42,324 nucleotides of DNA from NCBI GenBank assembly GCA_030523615.1, contig JAUNIC010000003.1, positions 1 to 42,324 on the forward strand, written 5' to 3'. The notes beneath the pieces are model-generated. The model did no database searches, had not been told where the DNA came from, and saw only the letters and a program-made list of their open reading frames with translations. A program made the translations under genes and the position numbers. Shown here piece after piece: positions 9,013-18,978 of the stretch. The stretch comes from Bacteroidales bacterium. Its GTDB lineage: Bacteria > Bacteroidota > Bacteroidia > Bacteroidales > Bacteroidaceae. Numbering within the stretch: position 1 is the stretch's first letter; each line of letters begins with the position of its first letter.

Positions 9013-11109
9013 ATGAAAAGAAACATCACCACAATCAAGTCTATCATGACCTTCTGCCTCGCAGTAGGTATGACTTCTGGCATGCTCCTCACTACGCAGA
9101 GCTGTTCTGAAAACCTCGACGAGGGCGAATTCGCCATTGCCAAGGAACAGACCATCTCCGACTTCCTCTCTGAAAACGAGGAGTACAGTCAGATACTCGC
9201 CATCTTCGACCGCGTGAGCCTCGGCCACAAGGAGGGAGCTTCTTCTCTCCGCGCTGTGCTCTCAGCACGTGGTAACTACACCATCTTCGCTCCCACCAAC
9301 GCAGCAATCAACGATTACGTAGCCAATCTCCTTGGCTCAGGCAAGAGCATCAGCGACCTCAGCGACGAGGAGGCTGAACTTATCGCCTACTCCTGCGTGA
9401 TTGACAACGGCACCGAGAGTGCTTACGAAAGCCCCGACTTCCCTCAGGAGGGTGGTGCATTCACCAAGAGCGACCTCAACGACCGTACCATCACCTGCGA
9501 AGAGCGTACCGAAGAGGGTAGCGACACTCCTTATTATTATATTAATGGCAAATGCAAGGTCGAAAGAACTGACGTGCGCCTCTCCAACGGTTACCTCCAC
9601 TCGGTAAGCGCCGTCATCGCTCCTTCCAACGAGAACGTGCCCGACCTCATCAAGGCTGCAAGCAACATGAACATCATGGGTGCTCTCCTTCACTACACTG
9701 GTTGGGATGCAAAGCTCACCGACTACATGGACGTGGAGTACGAAAATGCCGAACACGAGCAGACCATCAAACTTCCTAACCTTGCTACCTTCGCAGTGGC
9801 TCAGCACCGTTACCTTGGCTACACCGGCCTCGTTGAGACCGATGACGTCTTTGCCCGTTACGGTGTGCCCGCTCCCCAGGGCTTCAACGTCGACGCAGGC
9901 GGTACCCTCAGCAACTGGGACGCTGTGCTCGCTGCTATCAAGCCCATCGCTGAAGGCGCTTATGGCACCGATACCACTGGCGGCGATATCACCAACGAGG
10001 ACAACCCCGTTAACCGCTTCGTGGCTTATCACTTCATCGAAGGTAAGATGGCTCACAACAAGTTCGTGCAGCACATGTGCGAGTACGGCTATAAGTATGG
10101 CGACATCATGAATCCTCAGCAGAAGGAGTTCAGCGTCGACATCTGGGATTACTTTACCACCGTCGGTAGCCACCGCGGTCTCGTAAAGATCCTCCAGGAA
10201 GCCGTCAGCCACGACCTCTTTGCCAACCGTACCTGCAAGTACGACGTTGATGGTAGTTACGAGCAGCTGAGCGTTGTGAACAAGGGTGTGCAGATTCTGC
10301 CCACCAATGGCGAAAACGACAACAACGCCCGCAACGGTTTCTACTATCCCGTCACTGACCTCTTCATGATGGACGCTGCCACCGCCGACGCTATGGGTAA
10401 CGAGCGTATCCGCTTCGACATCACCACCATCCTCCCCGAGCTGATGAACAGTGGTGCCCGCAACGTCACCTACATGTACTTCGACGACAACAACTACTTC
10501 GATAACATCACGGGCTGCTCCGACGACACGAAGCTGCTCTACCTCACCTCCGCTCCCGTGAGTGGTGCAGGCTGGTGTGACTACGAAGGCGACGAGTTCA
10601 TGGTTCTTGGTGTTTACGACTTCACCCTCAAGCTTCCCCCCGTTCCCAAGGACGGTACCTACGAGCTCCGTATGGGTGTGAGTCAGAACAGCCTCCGCGG
10701 TATGTGTCAGTTCTACTTCGGCGAGGACGAGAAGAGCCTTCTCCCTGTAGGTCTCCCCTACGATATGCGTAACCAGTACACCGATCAGGACGAAAACGTA
10801 GCTTGGTTCAGCGACACCAATCTCGACGAAGGTACCATCATCGAGAAGGACAAGAATATGCGTAACCACGGCTACATGAAGGGTCCCAAGTACTTCAACC
10901 GCAACGATGGTTCCGGCAACAACACTGCCCGCGACTACAGCGGTAACGTACGTCGTATCATCACCACTCAGAACCTTAAGGCCGACAAGACCTACTACAT
11001 CCGCTTCAAGTCCTGTCTCGAAGACAACGCATCGCAGTTCTTCTCTGACTACTTTGAGTGGTGTCCCCGTTCCGTCTACAACGGTCTCGATCCCGAAGAC
11101 AGGTGGTAA
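9013..11109 (+). CDS. Fasciclin (FAS1) lipoprotein B with C-terminal beta domain
   Basis: 698 residues. Lipoprotein signal with acceptor Cys31 (TTQSC-SEN). The first FAS1 domain spans about 47-205 and has the clear mark YTIFAPTNAAIN (about 90-100). A second, more divergent FAS1-like region with a late ILPTNG segment near residue 429 follows. The last about 230 residues are Gly/Asp/aromatic-rich and look like a beta-sandwich, a possible carbohydrate- or protein-binding module, without family assignment. Last of the first FAS1-SusC-SusD-FAS1 group. Likely surface-exposed and part of the import assembly; this is inference from context. Confidence 0.82.
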   Translation: MKRNITTIKSIMTFCLAVGMTSGMLLTTQSCSENLDEGEFAIAKEQTISDFLSENEEYSQILAIFDRVSLGHKEGASSLRAVLSARGNYTIFAPTNAAINDYVANLLGSGKSISDLSDEEAELIAYSCVIDNGTESAYESPDFPQEGGAFTKSDLNDRTITCEERTEEGSDTPYYYINGKCKVERTDVRLSNGYLHSVSAVIAPSNENVPDLIKAASNMNIMGALLHYTGWDAKLTDYMDVEYENAEHEQTIKLPNLATFAVAQHRYLGYTGLVETDDVFARYGVPAPQGFNVDAGGTLSNWDAVLAAIKPIAEGAYGTDTTGGDITNEDNPVNRFVAYHFIEGKMAHNKFVQHMCEYGYKYGDIMNPQQKEFSVDIWDYFTTVGSHRGLVKILQEAVSHDLFANRTCKYDVDGSYEQLSVVNKGVQILPTNGENDNNARNGFYYPVTDLFMMDAATADAMGNERIRFDITTILPELMNSGARNVTYMYFDDNNYFDNITGCSDDTKLLYLTSAPVSGAGWCDYEGDEFMVLGVYDFTLKLPPVPKDGTYELRMGVSQNSLRGMCQFYFGEDEKSLLPVGLPYDMRNQYTDQDENVAWFSDTNLDEGTIIEKDKNMRNHGYMKGPKYFNRNDGSGNNTARDYSGNVRRIITTQNLKADKTYYIRFKSCLEDNASQFFSDYFEWCPRSVYNGLDPEDRW

Positions 11110-11251
11110 AATCTTAAGTTCTGTTTTAGATGTTCTGAATTGTTCCTGCTGCTCAATGAATCTCCCCGACGCTCATTGACAGCCGACGCAGACAATGGGC
11201 AGCGTGAACAATCAGAACCATCAAGACAAACCTCAAAAAGCAACAAACAAC
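11110..11251 (+). promoter_or_regulatory. Long intra-operon gap with hairpin
   Basis: This 142-nt gap is far longer than the other spacers of the operon (9-34 nt). It can form a bulged hairpin at 11148-11183: GCTG and CAATGA on the left pair with TCATTG and CAGC on the right. There is no T-tract after it and no TAnnTTTG box in the gap. An RNA-processing or stability site separating the two FAS1/SusCD halves is possible. Confidence 0.35.
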
Positions 11252-13246
11252 ATGAAGAATACAATAAATAATTGGCTCAAAGGCGGAACCTTCCTCGCTG
11301 CCACTCTGGCTGTATTTGCTGCTTGTTCCGACGACCACTACGACATCGTGGCTCAGGGCAACGCCGACCAGACCCTTTGGCAGAACGTCAAGGCCGACGC
11401 CAATCTTTCAGAATTTGCCGACCTCATGTCGCGCATCACACTGATGAAGAGCGAAAATGACCGCAGTGCCATTCTGAAGTACAACGAACTCCTCGACCAG
11501 AACCAGAGCTTCACTGTCGTGGCACCCGTCAATGGCAGCTTTCAGTATCAGGCATGGAGCGACACCATCAACAAGGCAAACCTTCTCCGTCAGGATGAAA
11601 TGACTGAGCGCCTCGGCCGCAACCTCATGTATCTCGCCAGCAACCAGTTCGCCATGAACCACGTAGCTCGCTTCTCTCACAACCTTGAAGAGGCCCGCAC
11701 CGTGCACATGCTCAACGGCAAGAATGCCATCTCAAAGCCCGGCATCTTCAACGAAGTGCCCATGACCGGCGAGCGCATCGTGGGTTGCAACGGCGTGCTC
11801 TACAAGCTCTCCGGCATCAACCCCTTCGCCTACAATCTCTACGACTATCTGGCTTTCGATCCTGATCTCTCCGACATCAACGGCTACATCAAGGATCCCG
11901 CTGTCGACACCGAAACCTTCTCTGAAGCTCTCTCCGTTCCCGGTTCGATGAACGAAGAAGGCGAAATGGTCTACATCGACTCCGTTTACAGCCATCGCAA
12001 CGTCCTCCTCGACAACCTCGGCGTGAATATCGAGGACGAGGACTCCTGCTACATCGCCATCATCCCCTCCAACGAGGCATGGGCAGAAGCAAAGGCAAAG
12101 CTCGAGGCTGTTTATCACTACGGCACTACCTACGACTTCAACTGGGATCAGGAGAACAATCGCTTCAACAACAGTGCTGAGCGCGGTAGCGCCCTCAAGA
12201 TCAATGCCGACTCCATCACCACGGCAAAGGCCAATGACGCTATCATCACCAACATGTTCTTCGAGCCCTACCGCATGGGTTTCGACAGCAAGAAGGACCG
12301 CGCCATCATCGAGTATATGCAGACGGCTGACTCCATCATCTCTACCCGTCGCACCATCTTCTACAACCCCGCTGCTGTAGAAGGCGAGCGCAACATGCAC
12401 GCTAATCCCGTCTTTGCAGGTGCCGAAATCATCGACGCCTCCAACGGTTACGTGATCAAGCTTCCTCACTACACCTTCGATCCCGCATACGTTTGGGTGG
12501 AAAACCTCACCTTCCAGCCTGCTCGTCGTTCTTCTTACTACACGACGAACACCTACAACATGACCAGTACCGAAGGTTACACCATCAACCTCAACAGCAC
12601 CAACTACAACCAGCGCACTCCCGTCCTCGACGAGAAGGGCAACGTAGTGACTGATGAGAGCGGTAACGTAGTGTACAAGGGCGTGGGTGGTACCGTTGAC
12701 GACAACATGTACCAGCGCTACGAAGTGGCCAGCGCCAACACCAAGGCCAGCGTAGACTTCCGTCTCCCCGATGTGCTTTGCGCTGACTATACCATCCAGC
12801 TCGTTCTGGCTCCCTCCAACATCAACTTCAACTATTTCGATGGCGAGGATGCCAACTTCTACGAGAACCTCTGCTTCACGGCTGAAGTTGTCAACGACCA
12901 GAACAAGACCATCGGTACCCCTGTGCTCATTGCCTATGCTCCCCACGACTATGCAAACGACCCCGCATATGCCGACAACAAGGATGCAGCGCGTATGACT
13001 ACCGACGATGCCGACAACAAGAAGGATGCAGTCATCATCCCCGAGATGAAGGACGTGACCACCGTCACCCTCTTCGAGAAGATGCATTTCGACAAGTGCT
13101 ACAAGGATGTGCCCACTACGACTGGCGAGACCTTCCCCCGTCTCCGTCTCACCGTCACCAGCGGTGGTCGTCGTAAGGTGGCTTATGCACCCCTCAACAT
13201 CGTTAAGGTCATCTGCAAGCCCTACCGCGGTGGCGCAGCAGAATAA
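11252..13246 (+). CDS. Fasciclin-like (FAS1) lipoprotein C
   Basis: 664 residues from the ATG at 11252. An upstream in-frame ATG at 11195 is rejected because it would put 19 hydrophilic residues before the signal peptide. The acceptor is Cys25 in VFAAC followed by SDD, an apparent surface-export signal. A degenerate FAS1 domain carries SFTVVAPVNGSF (about 86-97), with a second IAIIPSNEAW segment that looks like another FAS1 core. The C-terminal third is beta-rich and resembles the end of lipoprotein B in style. It opens the second half of the operon and is 34 bp from SusC-like 2. A SusE/SusF-like binding role is inferred; no catalytic motif is seen. Confidence 0.8.
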   Translation: MKNTINNWLKGGTFLAATLAVFAACSDDHYDIVAQGNADQTLWQNVKADANLSEFADLMSRITLMKSENDRSAILKYNELLDQNQSFTVVAPVNGSFQYQAWSDTINKANLLRQDEMTERLGRNLMYLASNQFAMNHVARFSHNLEEARTVHMLNGKNAISKPGIFNEVPMTGERIVGCNGVLYKLSGINPFAYNLYDYLAFDPDLSDINGYIKDPAVDTETFSEALSVPGSMNEEGEMVYIDSVYSHRNVLLDNLGVNIEDEDSCYIAIIPSNEAWAEAKAKLEAVYHYGTTYDFNWDQENNRFNNSAERGSALKINADSITTAKANDAIITNMFFEPYRMGFDSKKDRAIIEYMQTADSIISTRRTIFYNPAAVEGERNMHANPVFAGAEIIDASNGYVIKLPHYTFDPAYVWVENLTFQPARRSSYYTTNTYNMTSTEGYTINLNSTNYNQRTPVLDEKGNVVTDESGNVVYKGVGGTVDDNMYQRYEVASANTKASVDFRLPDVLCADYTIQLVLAPSNINFNYFDGEDANFYENLCFTAEVVNDQNKTIGTPVLIAYAPHDYANDPAYADNKDAARMTTDDADNKKDAVIIPEMKDVTTVTLFEKMHFDKCYKDVPTTTGETFPRLRLTVTSGGRRKVAYAPLNIVKVICKPYRGGAAE

Positions 13247-13280
13247 TACCCTCATTTACCAGTAAATCAAAATCAAGATT

Positions 13281-16200
13281 ATGGCTATTAATAATCGATA
13301 CAATATGATGCAGCAGGCTGCGCTCCGCACCGGCCTCAGCCTCTTTATGCTCTTCGGCGTCACCACGGCTTTCGCACAGACCGACGCTACCGCTGACCAG
13401 TCCGAGGCAGAGGCTACTGCCAAGAAGCCCAAGAAGCAGGCTGCACTCCCCCAATATCAGATGAAGGAAGTGACGGGTACTGTCTATGATGCAGGTTCTC
13501 GTCAGCCTCTTGCTGGTGTACGTGTTCAGGCCCTTGCCAACAAGTACTACACCGCAATGACCGACGCTCAGGGCCACTACACCATCAAGGTGCCCGAGCA
13601 CGTCACTGCCCTCTACGTGTCGACCGAAGGCTACAATGCCGTGCAGGTAGGCCTTCATGGCAACACCGCCCCCGACGCTTACGTCTACAGCACCAATCTC
13701 AAGGCGCTCTACACCGATGGCACCAACATTCTCAACTATGCAAACTACGCACCTGAGACCTCCAGCGCCATTTCTGTAGAAAGCGAAATTGAGAACTCCC
13801 TCAATGCTGCTGTCCGCACCGTTAACCGCGGCGGCATGCCCGCACAGGGCGCTGCAATGTTCGTCAACGGCATCAACTCCCTCAACACCAACGCCCAGCC
13901 CCTCGTGGTCATCGATGGTGTCGTCTGGGATATGCAGTACGACCGTGGCACTATCCACGATGGCTTCTTCAACAACATCTTCAACCTCATTGATCCCGAA
14001 GACGTAGAAAACATCGAAGTGCTCCGCAACGGTACCGCACTCTACGGCGCTCAGGGCGGCAATGGTGTAATCCGCATCACCACCAAGCGCGGCCACTCTA
14101 TGGCTACCCGCATCAACATCCGCGCATGGGGCGGTTACGAACTCACCCCCGATCAGATTCCCGTGATGAACGCCGGTCAGTACCGCAACTATCTGGCAGA
14201 GTTCCTTGGCACCACCAAGTACGCCATCAGCAACGACCTCGGCAGCAACACCAAGATTCCCTTCTTCAACGAAGACCCCAACTACCTTTACTACAAGCAG
14301 TATCACAACGAGACCGACTGGCAGAAGGACCTCTACAACAACGCCTTCACCCAGAACTACCGTGTTAGCGTGCAGGGTGGTGACGACGTAGCTATGTACA
14401 ACCTCTCTCTCGGTTTCGCACAGGCCGATGCAACGGCGAAGAACAACGACTTCAACCGCCTCAACATCCGCTTCAATACCGACGTGAACCTCTGGCGTGG
14501 CTTCACCGCAGGACTCGATATGGCTTACGTGCGCAACGCTTACAACCTCCGCGACAACGGTTGGGCTGAAAGCTATGCCATGAAGAACATCTCTTCTCCC
14601 AACGTGCTCGGCCTCATCCAGAGCCCCTTCATCGATCCCTACGCTTACTTCGTACGCTATTTGGGCAACAACCAGTTGACTCTCGAACACACCGACAAGA
14701 CCCTTGCCGGTATGAACTACACCGAGAGCACCAACCCCTTCCTCTTTGCACAAGCATTCGGCTACGAAGGTCTTGCCAACCCCTACTGGATCCTTAAGAA
14801 CGGCCAGGGCGACAACAAGAACTACCAGGAGCAGACCCAGTTCCTCCTCAACGTAGCTCCCAAGTACAAGCCCAACCGCTACATCACCATCACCGACCGC
14901 TTCAGCTACATCCTGAACCGTGCCAACGAGAAGTACTTCATGCCCCAGAACGGTACCCCCGTCAAGGCTGTGGAGAACCTCGGTGATGTGCAGAGCGTCA
15001 TCGCTTCTCAGTTTGCTAAGGAAAGCATGATTGCCAACGACTTCAGCGTCGACTGGCATCGCAACTTCGGCAAGCACGATATCGACATCTTCGGCGGTTT
15101 CCGTTACAACCGTTTCGGTTACAGCAACTCCAACGTCCGCGGTTACAACAACTCGAACGATAAGATGCCTAACCTCGCTTACTCCCTCCAGTACCTCTCC
15201 TACGGCGGTACCAACGACACCTGGACCAACCTCAGCTACTACCTCAACGCCGACTACAACTTCAAGAACCGCTACTTTGCCAAGTTCATCATGAGCGCCG
15301 ACGCAAGCAGCCGTTTCGGTAAGGAAGCCAAGAGCGGTGTGCAGCTCGCCGGTGTAGCTTGGGGCCTCTTCCCCAGCCTTCAGGCAGGTTGGGTGCTGAG
15401 CAACGAAGAGTGGTTCAAGTGCAGCTGGGTTGACCATCTCCAACTCACCGCAGGCTACGAAATGAGTGGTAACGACAACATCGACTACTACGCAGCACGT
15501 ACCTACTTCGAGAACATCAAGTTCCTCGACCGTGCCACCTCACTCGAGCTCTCCAACATCCAGAACCCCGCCATCCAGTGGGAGACCAACCACCGCATGA
15601 ACGTGGCCCTCAACGCCAACCTGTTCCACAACCGTCTCTCTCTCGGTGTCGAGTACTTCAACGCCAAGACCACCGACCTCCTCGTCCGCAAGACCGTGAG
15701 CGACATCACCGGTCTCTCGCAGATGTGGAGCAACGACGGTGAGCTCACCAACACCGGCTTCAACGCCAACATCAATGCCGTTCTCGTCAACACCAAGAAC
15801 TGGCAGTGGCAGCTCGGCGCCACCCTCGGCCGCTACGTGAACGAAATCACCAAGCTCCCCGAGACCGAGAACAACACCCTCAAGATGTACTCCCTCGACG
15901 CCAACGGCCAGCGCGACCAGCTCAGCACCATCCACGGCTACACCTCCAGCATCTACGGTCAGGACAACATCCTCACCGCTGTAGGCCACTCCGCAGGCGT
16001 GTTCTACGGCTACGAGACCGACGGCGTTTACGCCACCACCGCCGATGCTCAGGCAGCAGGTTTGAAGTATCCCACCGGACTCTCCAGCAAGCCCAGCCGC
16101 GACTTCAAGGCCGGCGACGTGAAGTTCGTCGACCAGAACGGTGACGGTTGGATCAACGAGGCCGACAAGGTTGTCATCGGTAATCCCAACCCCGACTTCT

Positions 16201-16688
16201 ACGGCAACATCTACACCTCGCTCAGCTGGAAGAACCTTACCCTCAACGTCAACCTCAAGTACAGCGTTGGCGGCGACATCTACAACTATCAGCGCTCACA
16301 GCTCGAGTCTGCCAACAACATCTGGAACCAGACCACCGCTGTCGTAAACCGTTGGAAGACCGAAGGCGACATCACCTCCGTGCCCCGCACCATCTCTCCC
16401 GATTCAGAAGAGTGGGTCAACAACGAGCGCTTCTCTGATCGTTGGATTGAAGACGGCTCTTACCTCAAGCTCAAGAACGTGCGCCTCACTTACAAGGTGC
16501 CTGTCAACCTCTCTTGGCTCCTTGGTCTCTCCGTATGGGGTGAAGCCAACAACGTCGTTACCCTCACCAAGTATCTCGGTCAGGATCCTGAGGTCAGCTG
16601 CAGCAACTCCGTCCTCTACCAGGGCATCGACACAGGCTTCCTGCCTAGCGGTCGCTGCTTCAACCTCGGTGTAACCATCAACCTCTAA
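13281..16688 (+). CDS. SusC-like TonB-dependent outer-membrane transporter 2
   Basis: 1135 residues. The signal peptide probably ends at Ala32. An unusual Ala/Glu/Lys-rich linker (about 33-60, with KKPKKQ) precedes a carboxypeptidase-regulatory-like domain (about 63-120). The plug keeps LVVIDG (208-213) and ALYGAQGGNGVI (253-264). Where family members usually show an R-G-x-x-S motif it has MFVNGINS (193-200), so the plug is divergent. The barrel contains DQNGDGWINEADK, a turn common in SusC proteins and not a dockerin. Clearly paralogous in role, but not a recent duplicate of the first transporter. The partner SusD-like gene starts 13 bp downstream. Substrate unknown. Confidence 0.94.
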   Translation: MAINNRYNMMQQAALRTGLSLFMLFGVTTAFAQTDATADQSEAEATAKKPKKQAALPQYQMKEVTGTVYDAGSRQPLAGVRVQALANKYYTAMTDAQGHYTIKVPEHVTALYVSTEGYNAVQVGLHGNTAPDAYVYSTNLKALYTDGTNILNYANYAPETSSAISVESEIENSLNAAVRTVNRGGMPAQGAAMFVNGINSLNTNAQPLVVIDGVVWDMQYDRGTIHDGFFNNIFNLIDPEDVENIEVLRNGTALYGAQGGNGVIRITTKRGHSMATRINIRAWGGYELTPDQIPVMNAGQYRNYLAEFLGTTKYAISNDLGSNTKIPFFNEDPNYLYYKQYHNETDWQKDLYNNAFTQNYRVSVQGGDDVAMYNLSLGFAQADATAKNNDFNRLNIRFNTDVNLWRGFTAGLDMAYVRNAYNLRDNGWAESYAMKNISSPNVLGLIQSPFIDPYAYFVRYLGNNQLTLEHTDKTLAGMNYTESTNPFLFAQAFGYEGLANPYWILKNGQGDNKNYQEQTQFLLNVAPKYKPNRYITITDRFSYILNRANEKYFMPQNGTPVKAVENLGDVQSVIASQFAKESMIANDFSVDWHRNFGKHDIDIFGGFRYNRFGYSNSNVRGYNNSNDKMPNLAYSLQYLSYGGTNDTWTNLSYYLNADYNFKNRYFAKFIMSADASSRFGKEAKSGVQLAGVAWGLFPSLQAGWVLSNEEWFKCSWVDHLQLTAGYEMSGNDNIDYYAARTYFENIKFLDRATSLELSNIQNPAIQWETNHRMNVALNANLFHNRLSLGVEYFNAKTTDLLVRKTVSDITGLSQMWSNDGELTNTGFNANINAVLVNTKNWQWQLGATLGRYVNEITKLPETENNTLKMYSLDANGQRDQLSTIHGYTSSIYGQDNILTAVGHSAGVFYGYETDGVYATTADAQAAGLKYPTGLSSKPSRDFKAGDVKFVDQNGDGWINEADKVVIGNPNPDFYGNIYTSLSWKNLTLNVNLKYSVGGDIYNYQRSQLESANNIWNQTTAVVNRWKTEGDITSVPRTISPDSEEWVNNERFSDRWIEDGSYLKLKNVRLTYKVPVNLSWLLGLSVWGEANNVVTLTKYLGQDPEVSCSNSVLYQGIDTGFLPSGRCFNLGVTINL

Positions 16689-16701
16689 TCTCCCTGCTAT
16701 C

Positions 16702-18924
16702 ATGAAAAAGTCAATATTATCTCTGAGTTTGGCCTTCCTCGGCCTCGGTGCCCTCACCACTTCCTGCGAGGACATGCTCACCCCCGATATGGACCGATAT
16801 GCTACCGAGTTCTCTGGAACTGACTCCATCAACTTCTATCTCGGTATCGTACGCAACATGCAGGGTATGATTGAGCAGAACGTCCTCCTCGGTGACCTCC
16901 GCTCCGACCTCGTCACCCCTACTGAGTATGTGGCAGATTCGGTCAGCTCTATCGTCAATTTCAGCAACCTCGAGGACGGTGAAAGCGCCATCCTCAACCG
17001 TTCTGCCTACTACAAGGTCATCAACCAGTGCAACTTCTACCTTGCCAAGGTCGACTCCATGGCCATGAAGAACAACTCCTACTTCATGCGTCGCGAGCTC
17101 GCTCAGGTTGAGCTGATGCGTGCCTGGACCTACATGCAGCTCGTGCAGAACTACGGTAAGGTGCCTTTCATCACCACCCCCGTTGACAATGCTGCCACCG
17201 GTTGGGAGCAGAATCCCCCCGAAGGCTGGGCTACCGCCGACAACCTCATCGACCTCCTCAACGGCGTAGAAGGCCAGAGCCTCAACCAGGCCTACGGCTA
17301 TGCCCAGGCTTACGGCTATACTAAGTATGGCACGTTCAACAATGGTGCCGGCAACTTCTCTCACGAGTTCCTCATCTTCAATGCCGACCTCGTGATGGGC
17401 GATCTCTACCTGCTCCGCGGCGCCAACCAGAGCGACTACGAACAGGCAGCCTACCACTACCATCGCTATCTCGACAATGACTGCCAGAAGGCCGTTGTCG
17501 ACTTTGCTACTGTCAACAAGTTCCAGCGTGGCGATGAAGAAGCCCGTTACGATATAAGGGCGAACTGGGGCTCGTTCTTCGAAACGAACGACTGGGCCAG
17601 CCCCGTCGAGATTCGCACCGCCATCCCCTTTGCCGCCAACAACTTCTTCGGCAAGGTGCTCACCTCCGTTCCTCAGATTTACGGCTTCGACCCCAGCTCT
17701 GGTGCGCAGTCGACTACCGGTACCAACTCCGACGGTCAGGAAGTCACCACCACCAGCGGTCAGATCAGTGTGACTGCTAATTACAAGAGCCGTCAGCTCG
17801 AGCCCTCAGCAGCTTACGAAGCCCTTTGTCGCGCTCAGGCTGTTGTATACAACGAATACAGTCGCCTCGACCTCTCTACCCAGGTCGGCGTCGAGTATCC
17901 CGCTTCGCTCTACGATGCACGTCTCGATCGCTCCGCTCCCAAGGTGGCTACCGACATCGGCCGTATCCGCTTCATCGACAAGTACTGCGGTGCCAGCATG
18001 GCCGGTTTTTCCGACTATGTTTCTCCCTACGGTTTCGACTTCCGCTATGCCATTCCCATCTACCGCCATCGTCAGATCTTCCTGAAGTACGCCGAGGCCA
18101 TCAACCGTGCAGGCTTCCCCCGCTATGCCTTTGCCATCCTTCGCGATGGCCTGGAGCCCAAGAAGATTCCTACTATCGGTCAGCTCACCGTCAAGGCCGA
18201 TACCGTATGGACCACGGCTCCCGACCTCGAACTCGATCCCGATGATCAGGGCGACCTCGCTTCTATCACCATCACCTACGATGTGGTAGCCGACAGCGCA
18301 GCCTACCTCAACGGTGGTGCCAACTGCATCGACCTCAACGAGCTCTATCGTGCTCAGGCCTACGAGTGGCTCAACTTCGAGAAGTTCGAGAACAAGACCA
18401 ACATTGGTATCCATCAGGCAGGTTGCGGTAAGTTCACCAACTGGGACACCGAGTTCACCTATGAGAACATGGTTACCCGCCGTATCCAGCAGGAGCGCGA
18501 GCGTAGCGGTCAGGTTCTTTCTTCCGACCACGCTGTTGTCGCCAATGTCGACGCAGTTCCCGGCACGACCAAGAACATCAACCGCGACCTCAACGGTCTG
18601 AAGGACTACTACGAGTACACCGAGAATACCAACGGCTTCACTGCTTACGGTCCTTCTGAAGATGAGATTGCCGCCGTTGAGACCCTCATCGCCGACGAAA
18701 TGGCCCTCGAACTCGCATTCGAAGGCAGCCGCTACTACGACCTCATGCGTATTGCCCGCCACCGCAACAATGCCGGTCAGGATGGTAGCGCATGGATGGC
18801 TTGGCTCATCAGCCGCCGCGACCTCGGTCTTGCTCCCTACGAGCAGCCCACCACCACCGGTCGCCTCTACGACTACCTCTGCAATCCTGAGAACTGGTAC
18901 CTCCCCGCTCCCAAGAATCGCTAA
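16702..18924 (+). CDS. SusD/RagB-like surface lipoprotein 2
   Basis: 740 residues, larger than the roughly 500-600 usual for SusD proteins. Lipoprotein signal with acceptor Cys22 followed by EDM. SusD family marks include the N-terminal helices after the cysteine, LKYAEAINRAGF in the second half, and LELAFEGSRYYDLMRIAR near residue 674. The extra length appears to sit in the middle, including a Thr/Ser/Gly-rich stretch (about 333-355). Last gene of the operon; an intrinsic terminator begins 54 bp after its stop. Lid partner of SusC-like 2. Confidence 0.93.
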   Translation: MKKSILSLSLAFLGLGALTTSCEDMLTPDMDRYATEFSGTDSINFYLGIVRNMQGMIEQNVLLGDLRSDLVTPTEYVADSVSSIVNFSNLEDGESAILNRSAYYKVINQCNFYLAKVDSMAMKNNSYFMRRELAQVELMRAWTYMQLVQNYGKVPFITTPVDNAATGWEQNPPEGWATADNLIDLLNGVEGQSLNQAYGYAQAYGYTKYGTFNNGAGNFSHEFLIFNADLVMGDLYLLRGANQSDYEQAAYHYHRYLDNDCQKAVVDFATVNKFQRGDEEARYDIRANWGSFFETNDWASPVEIRTAIPFAANNFFGKVLTSVPQIYGFDPSSGAQSTTGTNSDGQEVTTTSGQISVTANYKSRQLEPSAAYEALCRAQAVVYNEYSRLDLSTQVGVEYPASLYDARLDRSAPKVATDIGRIRFIDKYCGASMAGFSDYVSPYGFDFRYAIPIYRHRQIFLKYAEAINRAGFPRYAFAILRDGLEPKKIPTIGQLTVKADTVWTTAPDLELDPDDQGDLASITITYDVVADSAAYLNGGANCIDLNELYRAQAYEWLNFEKFENKTNIGIHQAGCGKFTNWDTEFTYENMVTRRIQQERERSGQVLSSDHAVVANVDAVPGTTKNINRDLNGLKDYYEYTENTNGFTAYGPSEDEIAAVETLIADEMALELAFEGSRYYDLMRIARHRNNAGQDGSAWMAWLISRRDLGLAPYEQPTTTGRLYDYLCNPENWYLPAPKNR

Positions 18925-18978
18925 TCCCTACGACAGGATGCGTGCTCCCATCCTGAGCCCGTCCTGATGCATCACATA

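Noticed and set aside
11195..11251. Longer start for FAS1 lipoprotein C
   Set aside because: Nineteen hydrophilic residues would precede the lipoprotein signal peptide; the ATG at 11252 gives a normal one.
13209..15443. 744-residue open frame on the minus strand, and similar long antisense frames at 2079-3590, 9337-10869, 11732-13255 and 24291-26258
   Set aside because: They mirror real genes whose codons mostly end in C, which removes stops on the opposite strand. The translations are Val/Gly/Asp/His-rich without domains or signal peptides.
16130..16175. Dockerin-like or EF-hand calcium motif DQNGDGWINEAD in SusC-like 2 (and EDINHDGQINELD in SusC-like 1)
   Set aside because: Such turns are normal in SusC barrels and are single, not the paired repeats of dockerins.
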